DNA of 64,000 bases, taken from the NCBI GenBank assembly GCA_002256385.1, contig NKJD01000006.1, positions 1 to 64,000 of the forward strand. The letters are read 5' to 3'. The stretch comes from Flavobacterium sp. BFFFF2 (lineage in GTDB: Bacteria; Bacteroidota; Bacteroidia; Flavobacteriales; Flavobacteriaceae). This document shows, piece by piece, positions 16,886 to 25,338 of the stretch. Under the pieces are notes generated by a model. It did not search any database. It was not told the DNA's origin and was given only the letters and a program-made list of their open reading frames with translations. Numbering within the stretch: position 1 is the stretch's first letter; each line of letters starts with the position of its first letter. The position numbers and the translations under genes are program-made.

Positions 16886-19516
16886 CTATATATACGAGGT
16901 GGCTGCTTTGAGCGCATCGGGTATGCCCGCGGCATTTTTTCCACCCGCTGTGGCAAAATTGGCTTGACCACCGCCGCCGCCTTGGATGAATTTCCCCAAT
17001 TCACGCACGATAGTGCCTGCGTTTAGTCCTTTTTGCTCTACCAATTCCTTTGAAATATAACAGCTTACGCTTGGTTTGTCATCGGCTATGGAACCAATGA
17101 CCAAAAACAAATTGGGGTGCTTTTGTCCCAATTCAAAGGCAATGTCTTTGACTGTGTTGGCATCCAAATCGACGGATTCAATTAAGACAGAAACACCTTC
17201 TTTCTGCTGGATTTTCTGTTCCAAAGAAATTTTAATGGCTTGGCCTTTTTCACGCACCAAACCTTCGAGTTGTTTTTTTAGTTTGTGTTGCTCATCGACC
17301 AACTGCTGAACCGCTTTCACCACGTCTTGGGGGCCTTTGAGCACTTCTTTAATTTGTTCCCAATCCGATTCTTGATCTTGGTAAAATTGAATGACGGCAT
17401 CGCCAGTGATGGCTTCAATGCGGCGTATACCAGCCGCAACAGCTCCCTCGGATTTTATTTTAAAACGCCAAATTTGCGCGGTGTTGCCCACGTGAATTCC
17501 GCCGCACAATTCCATGCTGTCTCCAAATTTGATGGCACGCACTGAATCGCCATATTTTTCGCCAAATAAGGCCATCGCGCCTTCGTCAATGGCTTGTTGA
17601 AACGGGATGTTTCTGCGTTCTACCAAGGGCCATTGCTCCATAATGCGGGCATTGACAAAATCTTCTACTTGTTGCCATTCGTGGTCTGTCAATTTGGCAA
17701 AGTGCGAAAAGTCAAAGCGCAAATAGCCAGGTGACACCAACGAGCCTTTTTGCTCCACATGGGTGCCTAAAATATGACGCAATGCTTGGTGCAACAAATG
17801 CGTAGCCGAGTGGTTTTTGGCCGAAGCAGATCTTAATGAGGTGTCAACGTTTGCCTGAAAAACCGCTGATGGATTTTCGGGTAACGTTTGTGTGACATGT
17901 AAAATCAGGTTGTTCTCTTTTTTAGTATCTAAAATGGCAATGTGTTCATTGGCCGATTTGAGCCAGCCTTTGTCTCCGACTTGCCCACCGCCTTCTGGGT
18001 AAAAAGGTGTTTGATTAAACATGATTTGGTAAAATACGCCGTCTCTTTTTCGGTCAATTTTACGATACCGAACAATACGTACTTCTGATTCCGTTTGGTC
18101 GTAGCCCACAAATTGGCCGAGGTCGTCACTCAAAATGGTCCAATCGTCGGTGGCCATTTCGGAGGCAGCACGCGATCGGGTTTTTTGTTTTTGCAAAGCT
18201 TGGTCAAATTCTTGTTCGTTGTAGGTCATGCCTTTTTCTTTCAGAATCAGGGAGGTAAGGTCTTTTGGAAACCCAAAAGTATCGTACAATTCAAAAGCTT
18301 TGTCGCCAGAAACTTCGGTGCCTTGGGTATTTTTAATCACTTCTTCGAGCAATTGCAAACCTTGCTCCAACGTGCGCAAAAACGAGGCTTCTTCTTCGCG
18401 AATGACTTGAGTGACCAAGTTTTGTTGTTGTCTGATCTCTGGGAAAAAATCACCCATTTGATCGGCCAACACAGCCACCAATTCATTGATAAATGGTTTC
18501 TTTAAATGTAAAAAGGTAAAACCATAGCGGATGGCTCTGCGTAAAATTCTACGGATTACATAACCAGCCCCCGTATTCGATGGCAATTGGCCGTCGGCAA
18601 TGGCAAATGCCACCGCCCGAACATGGTCAACAATTACCCTAATAGCAATGTTGATGCTGTTTTGTTCGTCCGAAATATCTTTTACTTGGTTGTTGGTGTA
18701 TTTTAATCCGGTTTGTTGTTCCACTTTTTGAATAAGTGGCGTAAACACATCGGTGTCATAATTAGAAGTTACGCCTTGCATGGCCATGCATAGGCGCTCA
18801 AATCCCATACCCGTATCTACGTGTTGGGCGGGGAGCTTTTCTAGGCTGCCATCGGCTTTGCGGTTAAACTCCATGAACACATTGTTCCAAATTTCAACCA
18901 CTTGCGGGTGATCGGCATTCACCAATTCTTTGCCACTTTGCAATTGACGCGCTTCATCGGTGCGTAAATCAATGTGGATTTCAGAACACGGGCCACAAGG
19001 ACCTTGGTCGCCCATTTCCCAGAAATTATCTTTTTTGTTTCCTAAAATAATGCGGTCTTCATCGATGTATTTTTTCCAGATGTCAAACGCTTCTGAATCA
19101 AATGGTACATTTTCGGCTTCATTGCCTTCAAAAACAGACACATACAGCCTGTTTTTGTCCAGTTTTAGCACCTCTGTCAGAAACTGCCAAGCCCAGCCGA
19201 TGGCTTCTTCTTTGAAATAATCGCCAAATGACCAGTTGCCCAACATTTCAAACATGGTGTGGTGATACGTGTCAAAACCGACGTCTTCGAGGTCATTGTG
19301 CTTACCTGACACGCGCAGACACTTTTGGGTGTCGGCAATGCGCACCGATTTGGGCGTGGCATTTCCCAAAAAATATTCTTTAAATTGGGCCATCCCCGAG
19401 TTGTTGAACATCAGGGTGGGGTCGTCTTTGAGCACGATGGGTGCCGAAGGAACAATGAGGTGGTTGTTTGATTTAAAAAAATCTAAAAAATGCTGGCGTA
19501 TGTCGTTTGATTTCAT
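16886..19516 (-). CDS. alaS: Alanyl-tRNA synthetase
   Basis: The 876-residue full-length AlaS charges tRNA-Ala. The class II catalytic core is N-terminal ([54 protein letters not shown]). The editing domain has the zinc motif [12 protein letters not shown] and CGGIHV. The C-terminal C-Ala domain ends with the glycine-rich [14 protein letters not shown]. All domains are present and of usual length. A TATATTTG promoter element lies 35 bp upstream of the ATG. Confidence 0.97.
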   Translation of the reverse strand: MKSNDIRQHFLDFFKSNNHLIVPSAPIVLKDDPTLMFNNSGMAQFKEYFLGNATPKSVRIADTQKCLRVSGKHNDLEDVGFDTYHHTMFEMLGNWSFGDYFKEEAIGWAWQFLTEVLKLDKNRLYVSVFEGNEAENVPFDSEAFDIWKKYIDEDRIILGNKKDNFWEMGDQGPCGPCSEIHIDLRTDEARQLQSGKELVNADHPQVVEIWNNVFMEFNRKADGSLEKLPAQHVDTGMGFERLCMAMQGVTSNYDTDVFTPLIQKVEQQTGLKYTNNQVKDISDEQNSINIAIRVIVDHVRAVAFAIADGQLPSNTGAGYVIRRILRRAIRYGFTFLHLKKPFINELVAVLADQMGDFFPEIRQQQNLVTQVIREEEASFLRTLEQGLQLLEEVIKNTQGTEVSGDKAFELYDTFGFPKDLTSLILKEKGMTYNEQEFDQALQKQKTRSRAASEMATDDWTILSDDLGQFVGYDQTESEVRIVRYRKIDRKRDGVFYQIMFNQTPFYPEGGGQVGDKGWLKSANEHIAILDTKKENNLILHVTQTLPENPSAVFQANVDTSLRSASAKNHSATHLLHQALRHILGTHVEQKGSLVSPGYLRFDFSHFAKLTDHEWQQVEDFVNARIMEQWPLVERRNIPFQQAIDEGAMALFGEKYGDSVRAIKFGDSMELCGGIHVGNTAQIWRFKIKSEGAVAAGIRRIEAITGDAVIQFYQDQESDWEQIKEVLKGPQDVVKAVQQLVDEQHKLKKQLEGLVREKGQAIKISLEQKIQQKEGVSVLIESVDLDANTVKDIAFELGQKHPNLFLVIGSIADDKPSVSCYISKELVEQKGLNAGTIVRELGKFIQGGGGGQANFATAGGKNAAGIPDALKAATSYI

Positions 19517-19550
19517 GCAGTTTATAGGTCTGTCAACGTATTAATGAGCG

Positions 19551-19558
19551 CAAATATA
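19551..19558 (-). promoter_or_regulatory. -7 promoter element for alaS (TATATTTG)
   Basis: Read on the minus strand, 19558 to 19551 is TATATTTG, a perfect TAnnTTTG match. It would give a leader of about 30 nt before the alaS ATG at 19516. Confidence 0.6.
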
Positions 19559-19600
19559 AAAATAAACCATTTGGGTATGGACCGCAAATGGCTGTTTACG

Positions 19601-20227
19601 TTATTGATTTAATCGGTCAAAAATGTAGCCCGATTTGGTGGCACCCCACACTTGTTTTCCGTCCTTGTCAAAACCTTGGTCCCATGAGCGCAATTGTTTG
19701 GCATCGATGGTTACTTTTGATGTGGCATACGATGCGCCTTTTAATTCACTGGGGCAGGTTTTTTCGCCTGTTTGGCCTTCGTACACTTGGCTGGCTGTCT
19801 GTTTCAAGACCACCTCGCAGCCCGATTTAAGGTCAATGCCTTCAAGGGTGAGTTGGTCAAAGTCTTTGGGTGTTTTCCATTTGCCCACCCATTTTTTTTC
19901 TTCTTTCAGGGTGTAAATGCGGCTCACCAATTGACCTCCCTCATGGCGAAGTTCATAAACGCGAACCCGGTAGGGTTGGTCTTGTTTATTAAACAAAGCT
20001 TGTTCTACGTACAAAAAATACCCTTTTGATTTCCAAATAGGTACCATGCGCAATGAAATGGCATAAAAATCTTTGTCTTCTTTTGATTGCAATTCCGACG
20101 AATAAGTCCCTTGCATGAGTTGTTGCAGTGATTCAAGGGCTGGGTCTGTGGCAAAACCTGGTTTGGTTGGTTTGCACGAAAAAAGACATGCAACAAGCAG
20201 GATACCTAATAATTTATAAATAGTCAT
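19601..20227 (-). CDS. CpcT/CpeT-like lipoprotein
   Basis: The protein has 208 residues with a lipobox ending at C18 (LLVACLFSC), so it should be a membrane-anchored lipoprotein. The mature part follows the CpcT/CpeT (phycobiliprotein lyase) pattern: a LQQLMQGTYSS start, a SLRMVPIW strand, RVRVYEL, GCEVVLKQ, an F/Y-x-G-x-T-x-x-C loop (YEGQTGEKTC), then SWDQGFDKDGKQVWG and GYIFDRL. In cyanobacteria these attach bilins, but no phycobiliprotein is expected here, so a general tetrapyrrole or lipophilic-ligand role is only an inference. It follows marC by 25 bp and is probably cotranscribed. Confidence 0.75.
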   Translation of the reverse strand: MTIYKLLGILLVACLFSCKPTKPGFATDPALESLQQLMQGTYSSELQSKEDKDFYAISLRMVPIWKSKGYFLYVEQALFNKQDQPYRVRVYELRHEGGQLVSRIYTLKEEKKWVGKWKTPKDFDQLTLEGIDLKSGCEVVLKQTASQVYEGQTGEKTCPSELKGASYATSKVTIDAKQLRSWDQGFDKDGKQVWGATKSGYIFDRLNQ

Positions 20228-20252
20228 AAAATAGAGATTAGAAAACGAGTCA

Positions 20253-20876
20253 TTATATACTTTGGATTAAAAATAGCACCGAATGGATAATGTATTGTAT
20301 ACCGATGGCGATGGTTAAAAAGCCTACAATGCGCGAAATGGCTACAATGCCCGAAGCGCCTAAACCTTTGGCCAAAAAATGGGCACTGCGTAAAATCAGG
20401 AAAATACCTGCACTCACCACCACGATGGCGCAAACACAACTGAGCATGTCAAGCCAATGGTGGGCTTCTTGGTATTGGGCAATGAGTAGCGAAATGCTGC
20501 CGGGGCCTGCCAACATAGGCATGGCTAGGGGCGTCAATGCCAATCCGCTGCGGGTTTGGGCATCTTGCGCCACTTCTTTGTTCATCCCGCGCTCTTTATT
20601 GAATTTGCCGTTTAACAAAGCAAAACCAGAACTGGCAATAATCAGTCCGCCTGCAATGCGCAAAGCTGAAATGGATATACCTAAAAATTGAAGAATATAC
20701 TGCCCTACAAAATAAGAAATCAGCAAAATGAGAAGCACGTTAAAACCCGTCATGAGGGCAATTCTAGAACGGTCTTTAGCTGACAATTCTTGCGTAAGTG
20801 CCACGAATATCGGGACGGTGCCGATGGGGTTTAAGACTGAAAACAAGGCAGCCAAGACAAAGAAAAACGATTCCAT
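20253..20876 (-). CDS. MarC family integral membrane protein
   Basis: The protein has 207 residues and six hydrophobic segments, of the MarC/UPF0056 type. It starts MESFFFVLAALFSVLNPIGTVPIF, and NPIG is the family hallmark. Further on are GFNVLLILLISYFVGQYIL, RIAGGLIIASSGFALL and TPLAMPMLAGPGSI. The function is unknown; the old multiple-antibiotic-resistance label is not supported. ATG 20876 is preferred because the longer frame to 20897 would overlap the promoter at 20895-20902. Confidence 0.88.
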   Translation of the reverse strand: MESFFFVLAALFSVLNPIGTVPIFVALTQELSAKDRSRIALMTGFNVLLILLISYFVGQYILQFLGISISALRIAGGLIIASSGFALLNGKFNKERGMNKEVAQDAQTRSGLALTPLAMPMLAGPGSISLLIAQYQEAHHWLDMLSCVCAIVVVSAGIFLILRSAHFLAKGLGASGIVAISRIVGFLTIAIGIQYIIHSVLFLIQSI

Positions 20877-20894
20877 ATTTACACGTTTTGCGCG

Positions 20895-20902
20895 CAAAGA
20901 TA
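20895..20902 (-). promoter_or_regulatory. -7 promoter element for marC (TATCTTTG)
   Basis: This is TATCTTTG on the minus strand, about 18 bp before ATG 20876. It lies just beyond the end of the dnaX extension and fixes the marC start. Confidence 0.6.
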
Positions 20903-20940
20903 CGCCGTTTTATTGGGGCTTATATCAACTTTATGTAAAA

Positions 20941-21603
20941 TCAGAATTCCAAATCAAAAAGCTTCCGCAATTGTTCAATGGCCGGATTGATTTCTTTGAG
21001 GCGGGCGTATTTATCCACTTCGGTAAATGCTTTTTTGCTCTCGATGGCTTCGTTGACTACCGTAATGATTTGGATGTCGTGGTTGTGTAATTTGCCCCGT
21101 AAAAAAGTGACTAATTCTATTTTATCACGCTCAAAATCAAGCTTCGAGCCTTCATTTGGCAATTCGTGGTACACCGTGGTCTGATCCAATTTGGGTTCAC
21201 TGATGCGCATCAAAGATTCCATAATCAAATGGCCTTTGTCGTTTAAACGATCGGCATATTTGAACCATTGCTCACGGAATTCAGCCTCTGTAAAATCTTG
21301 AATGGGTTTGTTGGTGGCGTCTACTTTATGCTGTGGCGATTTTTCGGTTAAGGCTTTTTTTGCTTGCAAGCCTTTTAAGGAATAGGCCGAAAACCGCTGC
21401 GCATCGGGGTGTTCCGCAGTTGTTTCTGTGGTGACAACAGTTGTTTCTGTGGTGACAACGGTTGGTTTTGCTGATGAAATGCTTGGAATTTCAATAGGGA
21501 CAGTTGGCTTTAATTCAACTGTTTCGGCAACTTTTGGTGTTGTAATTTCTGTGATGGAAAACCCACCACTTTTAAAAAAAGTCGCTGGGATTATGAATCT
21601 AGC
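20941..21603 (-). CDS. dnaX: DnaX tau C-terminal extension, reached by -1 frameshift
   Basis: This frame lies at -1 relative to the upstream dnaX frame and is open continuously from before the A10 run to TAA at 20941. After the slip it adds 220 residues: a low-complexity linker (IPSISSAKPTVVTTETT), then a helical domain (DFTEAEFREQWFKYADRL...KLDFERDKIELVTFLR...LFDLEF) like the C-terminal part of Bacteroidota DnaX. The first in-frame ATG is far inside (21369), so it has no sensible start of its own. Slipping at A AAA AAG gives a 578-residue tau-like protein. Tau normally couples the polymerase core and helicase to the clamp loader. Confidence 0.75.
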   Translation of the reverse strand, partial: ARFIIPATFFKSGGFSITEITTPKVAETVELKPTVPIEIPSISSAKPTVVTTETTVVTTETTAEHPDAQRFSAYSLKGLQAKKALTEKSPQHKVDATNKPIQDFTEAEFREQWFKYADRLNDKGHLIMESLMRISEPKLDQTTVYHELPNEGSKLDFERDKIELVTFLRGKLHNHDIQIITVVNEAIESKKAFTEVDKYARLKEINPAIEQLRKLFDLEF

Positions 21604-22676
21604 TTTTTTTTTTCTCCTTGATGAAGGAGGGAGGCCAATTGCATCAAAGTGAGCTCAATGAGTAAGCGTTGATTGAGGCTTTGTTTGTAGTTTAAGTCGG
21701 CTTGATTCGCTATTTCTAATGCCTGCAAAAGGAAAGCGCGTGGGGTTTGTTCCGCTTGGGCCAAATAGGCTTTTTGCACCGTTTCGCTGCCCGATTCTAA
21801 TAATACAACCGTTTGCGGCGACCTGCTCACCATTAAATTTCTGAAATGAGTGGCCAAACCAATGATGAATTGGTGCGCATCGAAGCCTCTGGCTAATAAT
21901 TGATCTAATTGAAGCAACAAAGCAGGGATGTCACTTTGTAAAATATAATTGGTGATTTCTAAATACGTTTCAGCATCAAGTACATTTAAATTTTCAGAAA
22001 CCGCCTTTCTGCTTAGGTGGTTGCCACAAAATGAAACGACCCGATCAAAGGTGGACAATGCATCGCGCATGGCACCATCGGCTTTCTGCGCAATCAAATG
22101 CAATGCTTCCGGTTCAAACGTAACACCTTGGTTTTCGGCAACGTACGCCAAATACTCAGCAGCGTCTTTTACGGTAATGCGTTTAAAATCAAAAATTTGA
22201 CAACGCGACAAAATCGTCGGTATGATTTTGTGTTTTTCGGTGGTGGCCAATATAAATATGACGTGCTTGGGTGGCTCTTCTAGTGTTTTCAAAAAAGCGT
22301 TAAACGCCGCTGAAGACAACATGTGCACCTCGTCAATAATATACACTTTATAAATCCCTGTTTGGGGCGGAATGCGCACTTGTTCAATTAGTGAGCGGAT
22401 GTCGTCGACCGAATTGTTGGAGGCCGCGTCCAATTCAAATACATTAAAGGCAAAATCTTCGTCTGGGTTGTCGTACCCGATTTGATTGATTTTACGAGCT
22501 AAAATTCGGGCGCAAGTTGTTTTTCCCACACCACGAGGACCTGTAAAAAGCAATGCCTGCGCCAAATGGTTATTGGCAATGGCGTTTTCTAAAGTTTGGG
22601 TAATGGCCAATTGCCCCACCACATCACGAAAGGTTTGGGGGCGATATTTACGGGCCGATACTACAAAATGTTCCAT
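21591..22676 (-). CDS. dnaX: DNA polymerase III gamma subunit (DnaX, 0-frame product)
   Basis: The 361-residue AAA+ clamp-loader ATPase has Walker A GPRGVGKT (46-53), Walker B IIDEVHML, sensor 1 FILATTEKHKIIPTILSRCQ and FDFKRI. The zinc-module cysteines of proteobacterial DnaX are absent, as I recall for Flavobacteria homologues. The frame runs through the ATPase and collar domains and stops right after the A10 run with KKKLDS. That product equals gamma; the -1 frame provides the tau tail. A TATATTTG promoter lies 15 bp upstream. It is divergent from the sigma-factor gene. Confidence 0.92.
   Translation of the reverse strand: MEHFVVSARKYRPQTFRDVVGQLAITQTLENAIANNHLAQALLFTGPRGVGKTTCARILARKINQIGYDNPDEDFAFNVFELDAASNNSVDDIRSLIEQVRIPPQTGIYKVYIIDEVHMLSSAAFNAFLKTLEEPPKHVIFILATTEKHKIIPTILSRCQIFDFKRITVKDAAEYLAYVAENQGVTFEPEALHLIAQKADGAMRDALSTFDRVVSFCGNHLSRKAVSENLNVLDAETYLEITNYILQSDIPALLLQLDQLLARGFDAHQFIIGLATHFRNLMVSRSPQTVVLLESGSETVQKAYLAQAEQTPRAFLLQALEIANQADLNYKQSLNQRLLIELTLMQLASLLHQGEKKKLDS
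21603..21618 (-). promoter_or_regulatory. Probable programmed frameshift site in dnaX
   Basis: On the minus strand the order is AGGAG (21618-21614), ten A residues (21613-21604), then G. In the dnaX frame the codons are GAA AAA AAA AAG, giving the heptamer A AAA AAG used for -1 frameshifting in E. coli dnaX. The 0-frame stop TAA follows three codons later (21593-21591). A possible stem (CCCA...ACTTTT with AAAAGT...TGGG, 21589-21562) lies downstream. Confidence 0.7.
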
Positions 22677-22690
22677 AATTGAATAGGCGA

Positions 22691-22698
22691 CAAATATA
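22691..22698 (-). promoter_or_regulatory. -7 promoter element for dnaX (TATATTTG)
   Basis: The minus strand reads TATATTTG here, about 15 bp before the dnaX ATG at 22676, implying a very short leader. Confidence 0.55.
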
Positions 22699-22919
22699 GG
22701 TTTTTATTTGATTTTGAAAGTGCCAATTTGAGGAGCTACAAATAATTTTTGTTATAAAATATTGTTCATTTGCGGTCTATTGATCAATACCATGATCATG
22801 CTGTTTAAATCCAAATTAATCTATTAATGACTGCGGCAAGAAAATGCCATGTGATTTCCATTTAAACATATTTTTTCTGTCCTTGTAACACAATCATCCA
22901 AAATGGTACTAATGCAGGC

Positions 22920-23414
22920 ATGAGTCAATCGCTTGAACAGTCGTTTGTAAAGCAATTGCGTGACAACCAAAACATTATCCACAAGATTTGTCGGTTGTAT
23001 ACGCAAAGTGATGATGCGCACCACGATTTGTTTCAAGAAATTACCATTCAGTTATGGAAAGCTTTTCCCGGTTTTCGGGGCGATTCTAAATTTTCAACTT
23101 GGGCTTACAGAGTGGCACTCAATACGGCCATCACGCTCTACCGCAAAACAACCCGTTCCATTTCCACTTCTCCGCTTGACGATGGACGGTATTTTCTGCC
23201 GCAAGAAGAATATAATATGGAAGAAGAAGAGCAAATTAAATTGCTCTATCAGGCTGTCCAACAATTGAATGATATTGAAAAGGCATTGGTTTTTTTGTAT
23301 TTAGAAGACAAAGATTACCAAGAGATTTCCAACACTTTAGGGATATCAGAAGTGAATGCCCGCGTCAAAATGAATCGAATTAAAACCAAATTAAAGAAAA
23401 TAATTAATCCGTAG
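22920..23414 (+). CDS. ECF-type RNA polymerase sigma factor
   Basis: The protein has 164 residues. Region 2 is DLFQEITIQLWKAFPGFRGDSKFSTWAYRVALNTAITLYRK (DxxQE...W...F.GdskFstWlyrialN). Region 4 is the C-terminal helix-turn-helix FLYLEDKDYQEISNTLGISEVNARVKMNRIKTKLKK. The two-domain form is typical of group 4 (extracytoplasmic function) sigma factors. A membrane protein gene begins 3 bp later and could encode its membrane partner, although no anti-sigma zinc motif is visible. The target regulon is unknown. Confidence 0.9.
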   Translation: MSQSLEQSFVKQLRDNQNIIHKICRLYTQSDDAHHDLFQEITIQLWKAFPGFRGDSKFSTWAYRVALNTAITLYRKTTRSISTSPLDDGRYFLPQEEYNMEEEEQIKLLYQAVQQLNDIEKALVFLYLEDKDYQEISNTLGISEVNARVKMNRIKTKLKKIINP

Positions 23415-23417
23415 GCT

Positions 23418-24068
23418 ATGAATGAGTTGGAGTTATTGAAAAAAGCCTGGCAAAACGACACCACTTCCTACCGAGAGGTAAGTGAATTGGAAATTCATGC
23501 AATGATTCACCGCAAATCGTCTTCGTTGGTGAAATGGATTTTGGTGATCAGTATTATTGAATTGGGTCTGGGTGTTTTTTTAAGTTTGTGCTTGTCTTTT
23601 ACCAAAGTGGACACACAAAGCATCACCCTGATAAAAAACTGGGGACTTTATCCATATTACATCGGGTTTGCAGTTATTATTTACTTGGCTACTTTCTATT
23701 TTATTAGTCGTTTTTACCAAATGTACCGCAAAATAAGTGTGCTTGAAAACACCCAGACTTTAATGAAGCACATTTTAGATACACGCAAAGTAGTGAAACA
23801 ATACATTGCTTTTAATTTGTCCACTTTTGCCTTTTTGGTGGTAGCGATGGGTGTTTTTGCCTTAAAAGAAAGCTACATACAAGCCATGCGCTTGCGGGGT
23901 GTTGCCCATCCTGATATGCCTTTTGAAACCAAATTGTTGGGTGTTTTAATCATTATTGGATTGGCGGCAGTACTTACTTTTGGTTTTTGGCTGATTTATC
24001 GATTGATATACGGAATCTTACTCAAAAAACTGCGCCGCAATTATGAAGAACTCCAAAAAATGGATTAA
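23418..24068 (+). CDS. Membrane protein downstream of the ECF sigma factor (possible anti-sigma role)
   Basis: The protein has 216 residues. A soluble N-terminus of about 40 residues (LLKKAWQNDTTSYREVSELEIHAMIH) is followed by four hydrophobic segments (about 38-60, 75-100, 130-150, 170-200). The layout resembles sigma-linked membrane proteins in Flavobacteria that carry a short cytosolic segment. No HxxxCxxC zinc motif is seen. Translational linkage to the sigma factor (3-bp gap) suggests it senses a signal and restrains that factor, but this is inference. Its 3' end overlaps the TraB-family gene by 26 bp. Confidence 0.65.
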   Translation: MNELELLKKAWQNDTTSYREVSELEIHAMIHRKSSSLVKWILVISIIELGLGVFLSLCLSFTKVDTQSITLIKNWGLYPYYIGFAVIIYLATFYFISRFYQMYRKISVLENTQTLMKHILDTRKVVKQYIAFNLSTFAFLVVAMGVFALKESYIQAMRLRGVAHPDMPFETKLLGVLIIIGLAAVLTFGFWLIYRLIYGILLKKLRRNYEELQKMD

Positions 24069-24930
24069 AGGGTTGGCGCACAGCCATTGGATATTTTTGT
24101 TGCTCTGCGTCATTGGCAGTTCGGCTTGGTCACAAGTTCAACAGGGTAGTTTATTATGGAAGGTTACGGGACCGTCCATCAAAACAACTTATTTATTAGG
24201 CACCATTCACTTAACTTGCGATGCCACGTTGAAAAAAAAAACGCAAAAAGCCCTCGCCAATTCCGATCAGTTGGTGCTTGAAATGGACTTCGACGACCCA
24301 AGTCTTGCTATGGGTATGATGCAAGCCATGAACATGCAAGGGGGGAAAACGCTGAAATTGTTAATGAATGCGGCCGACTATATATTGGTTCAACAATTTA
24401 TTGAACAAGAATTGGGTATTTCATTGAACATGCTTCCGTCCATTAAACCCATTTTTTTGCAAACCATGCTGTTTCCAAAAATGTTGGATTGCCCCACACA
24501 ATCCATTGAAACCATGCTTAGCCAGCAAGTTAAAAAAGAAGGTAAAACCTTGATCGGTTTGGAAACCCTCGAGGAGCAAATGGCTGCCTTGGAGGCCATT
24601 TCATACGAAGAACAAGCTACCCAATTGGTTGATTTGGTGAAAAATAAAATGGTGAATGAAAAAAAGGAAATCCAACAGATGATGGATTTGTACCGTGCCG
24701 AAAACTTAGATGGGCTCTACCAATTGATTCAAGAAGGGGCAGCCTTTAAATCGGCCGAATTTGATCAAAAATTATTGATTGACCGCAACAACCGCTGGAT
24801 GCAAAAATTCAAAAGCATGTTGGCCGAAAAATCGTTATTCATTGGGGTAGGGGCGGCCCATTTGGCTGGCCCCAATGGGCTAATTGCCCTGTTTCGCAAA
24901 AGCGGTTTTACGGTGGAGCCAGTGTATTAA
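24043..24930 (+). CDS. TraB/GumN family protein
   Basis: The protein has 295 residues and a signal peptide ending near SSAWSQ. The family motifs are at both ends: LLWKVTGPSIKTTYLLGTIHL near the N-terminus (the GTxH motif) and FIGVGAAHLAGPNGLIALFRKSGF near the C-terminus (the GxxHL motif). TraB/GumN (Tiki-like) proteins are proposed metal-dependent proteases; the two conserved His/Glu sites are present here. It is probably periplasmic or membrane-attached. The start overlaps the preceding gene by 26 bp, giving a sigma factor-membrane protein-TraB unit. Confidence 0.85.
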   Translation: MKNSKKWIKGLAHSHWIFLLLCVIGSSAWSQVQQGSLLWKVTGPSIKTTYLLGTIHLTCDATLKKKTQKALANSDQLVLEMDFDDPSLAMGMMQAMNMQGGKTLKLLMNAADYILVQQFIEQELGISLNMLPSIKPIFLQTMLFPKMLDCPTQSIETMLSQQVKKEGKTLIGLETLEEQMAALEAISYEEQATQLVDLVKNKMVNEKKEIQQMMDLYRAENLDGLYQLIQEGAAFKSAEFDQKLLIDRNNRWMQKFKSMLAEKSLFIGVGAAHLAGPNGLIALFRKSGFTVEPVY

Positions 24931-24997
24931 TTGTGGTGAAAATGGCGTAAATTAGCCCGATTATTTTACTGAAGGATTTTTAAACTGCCATCTAATT

Positions 24998-25330
24998 ATG
25001 AAAGTTGAACACAAAGGGCATACCATTCACATCAAAGACACCCAATTGGATATACCACATCTGATTCATTGCATAGAATCGGATTTGATTCAGTTTGGAC
25101 AGCACAATTTAATCGTCGATTTGTCGCGACATACACAAATTACAACCAAAGATTTGCAGGCTTTTTTACCGCTTATCAAGCTAGTTAAAAAGAATAAAAA
25201 GTCGTTTATTTTTGTGGCTCCTTCGGCCGATTTTAATGCCATTCCCACCTCGATTGTTGCGGTTCCTAGTTTATTAGAAGCGCATGACCTCATTGAAATG
25301 GACGAAATTGAACGCGATTTAGGCTTTTAG
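24998..25330 (+). CDS. STAS-like (SpoIIAA-type) protein
   Basis: This is a small cytosolic protein of 110 residues. The pattern MKVEHKGHTIHIKDTQLDIPHLIHCIE, NLIVDLSRHTQITTKDLQAFLPLIKLVKKNKKSFIFV and VAVPSLLEAHDLIEMDEIERDLGF follows the beta-alpha alternation of STAS domains. The Ser usually phosphorylated in SpoIIAA is not clear. It begins 67 bp after the TraB gene and its stop is 8 bp before RNase Z, so it is probably cotranscribed with rnz. The function is unknown. Confidence 0.65.
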   Translation: MKVEHKGHTIHIKDTQLDIPHLIHCIESDLIQFGQHNLIVDLSRHTQITTKDLQAFLPLIKLVKKNKKSFIFVAPSADFNAIPTSIVAVPSLLEAHDLIEMDEIERDLGF

Positions 25331-25338
25331 CGTTCTTT

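Noticed and set aside
21428..21652. 74-codon plus-strand frame of VSVVTTV type
   Set aside because: It is a shadow of the dnaX tau linker on the opposite strand, caused by the 21-nt internal repeat there.
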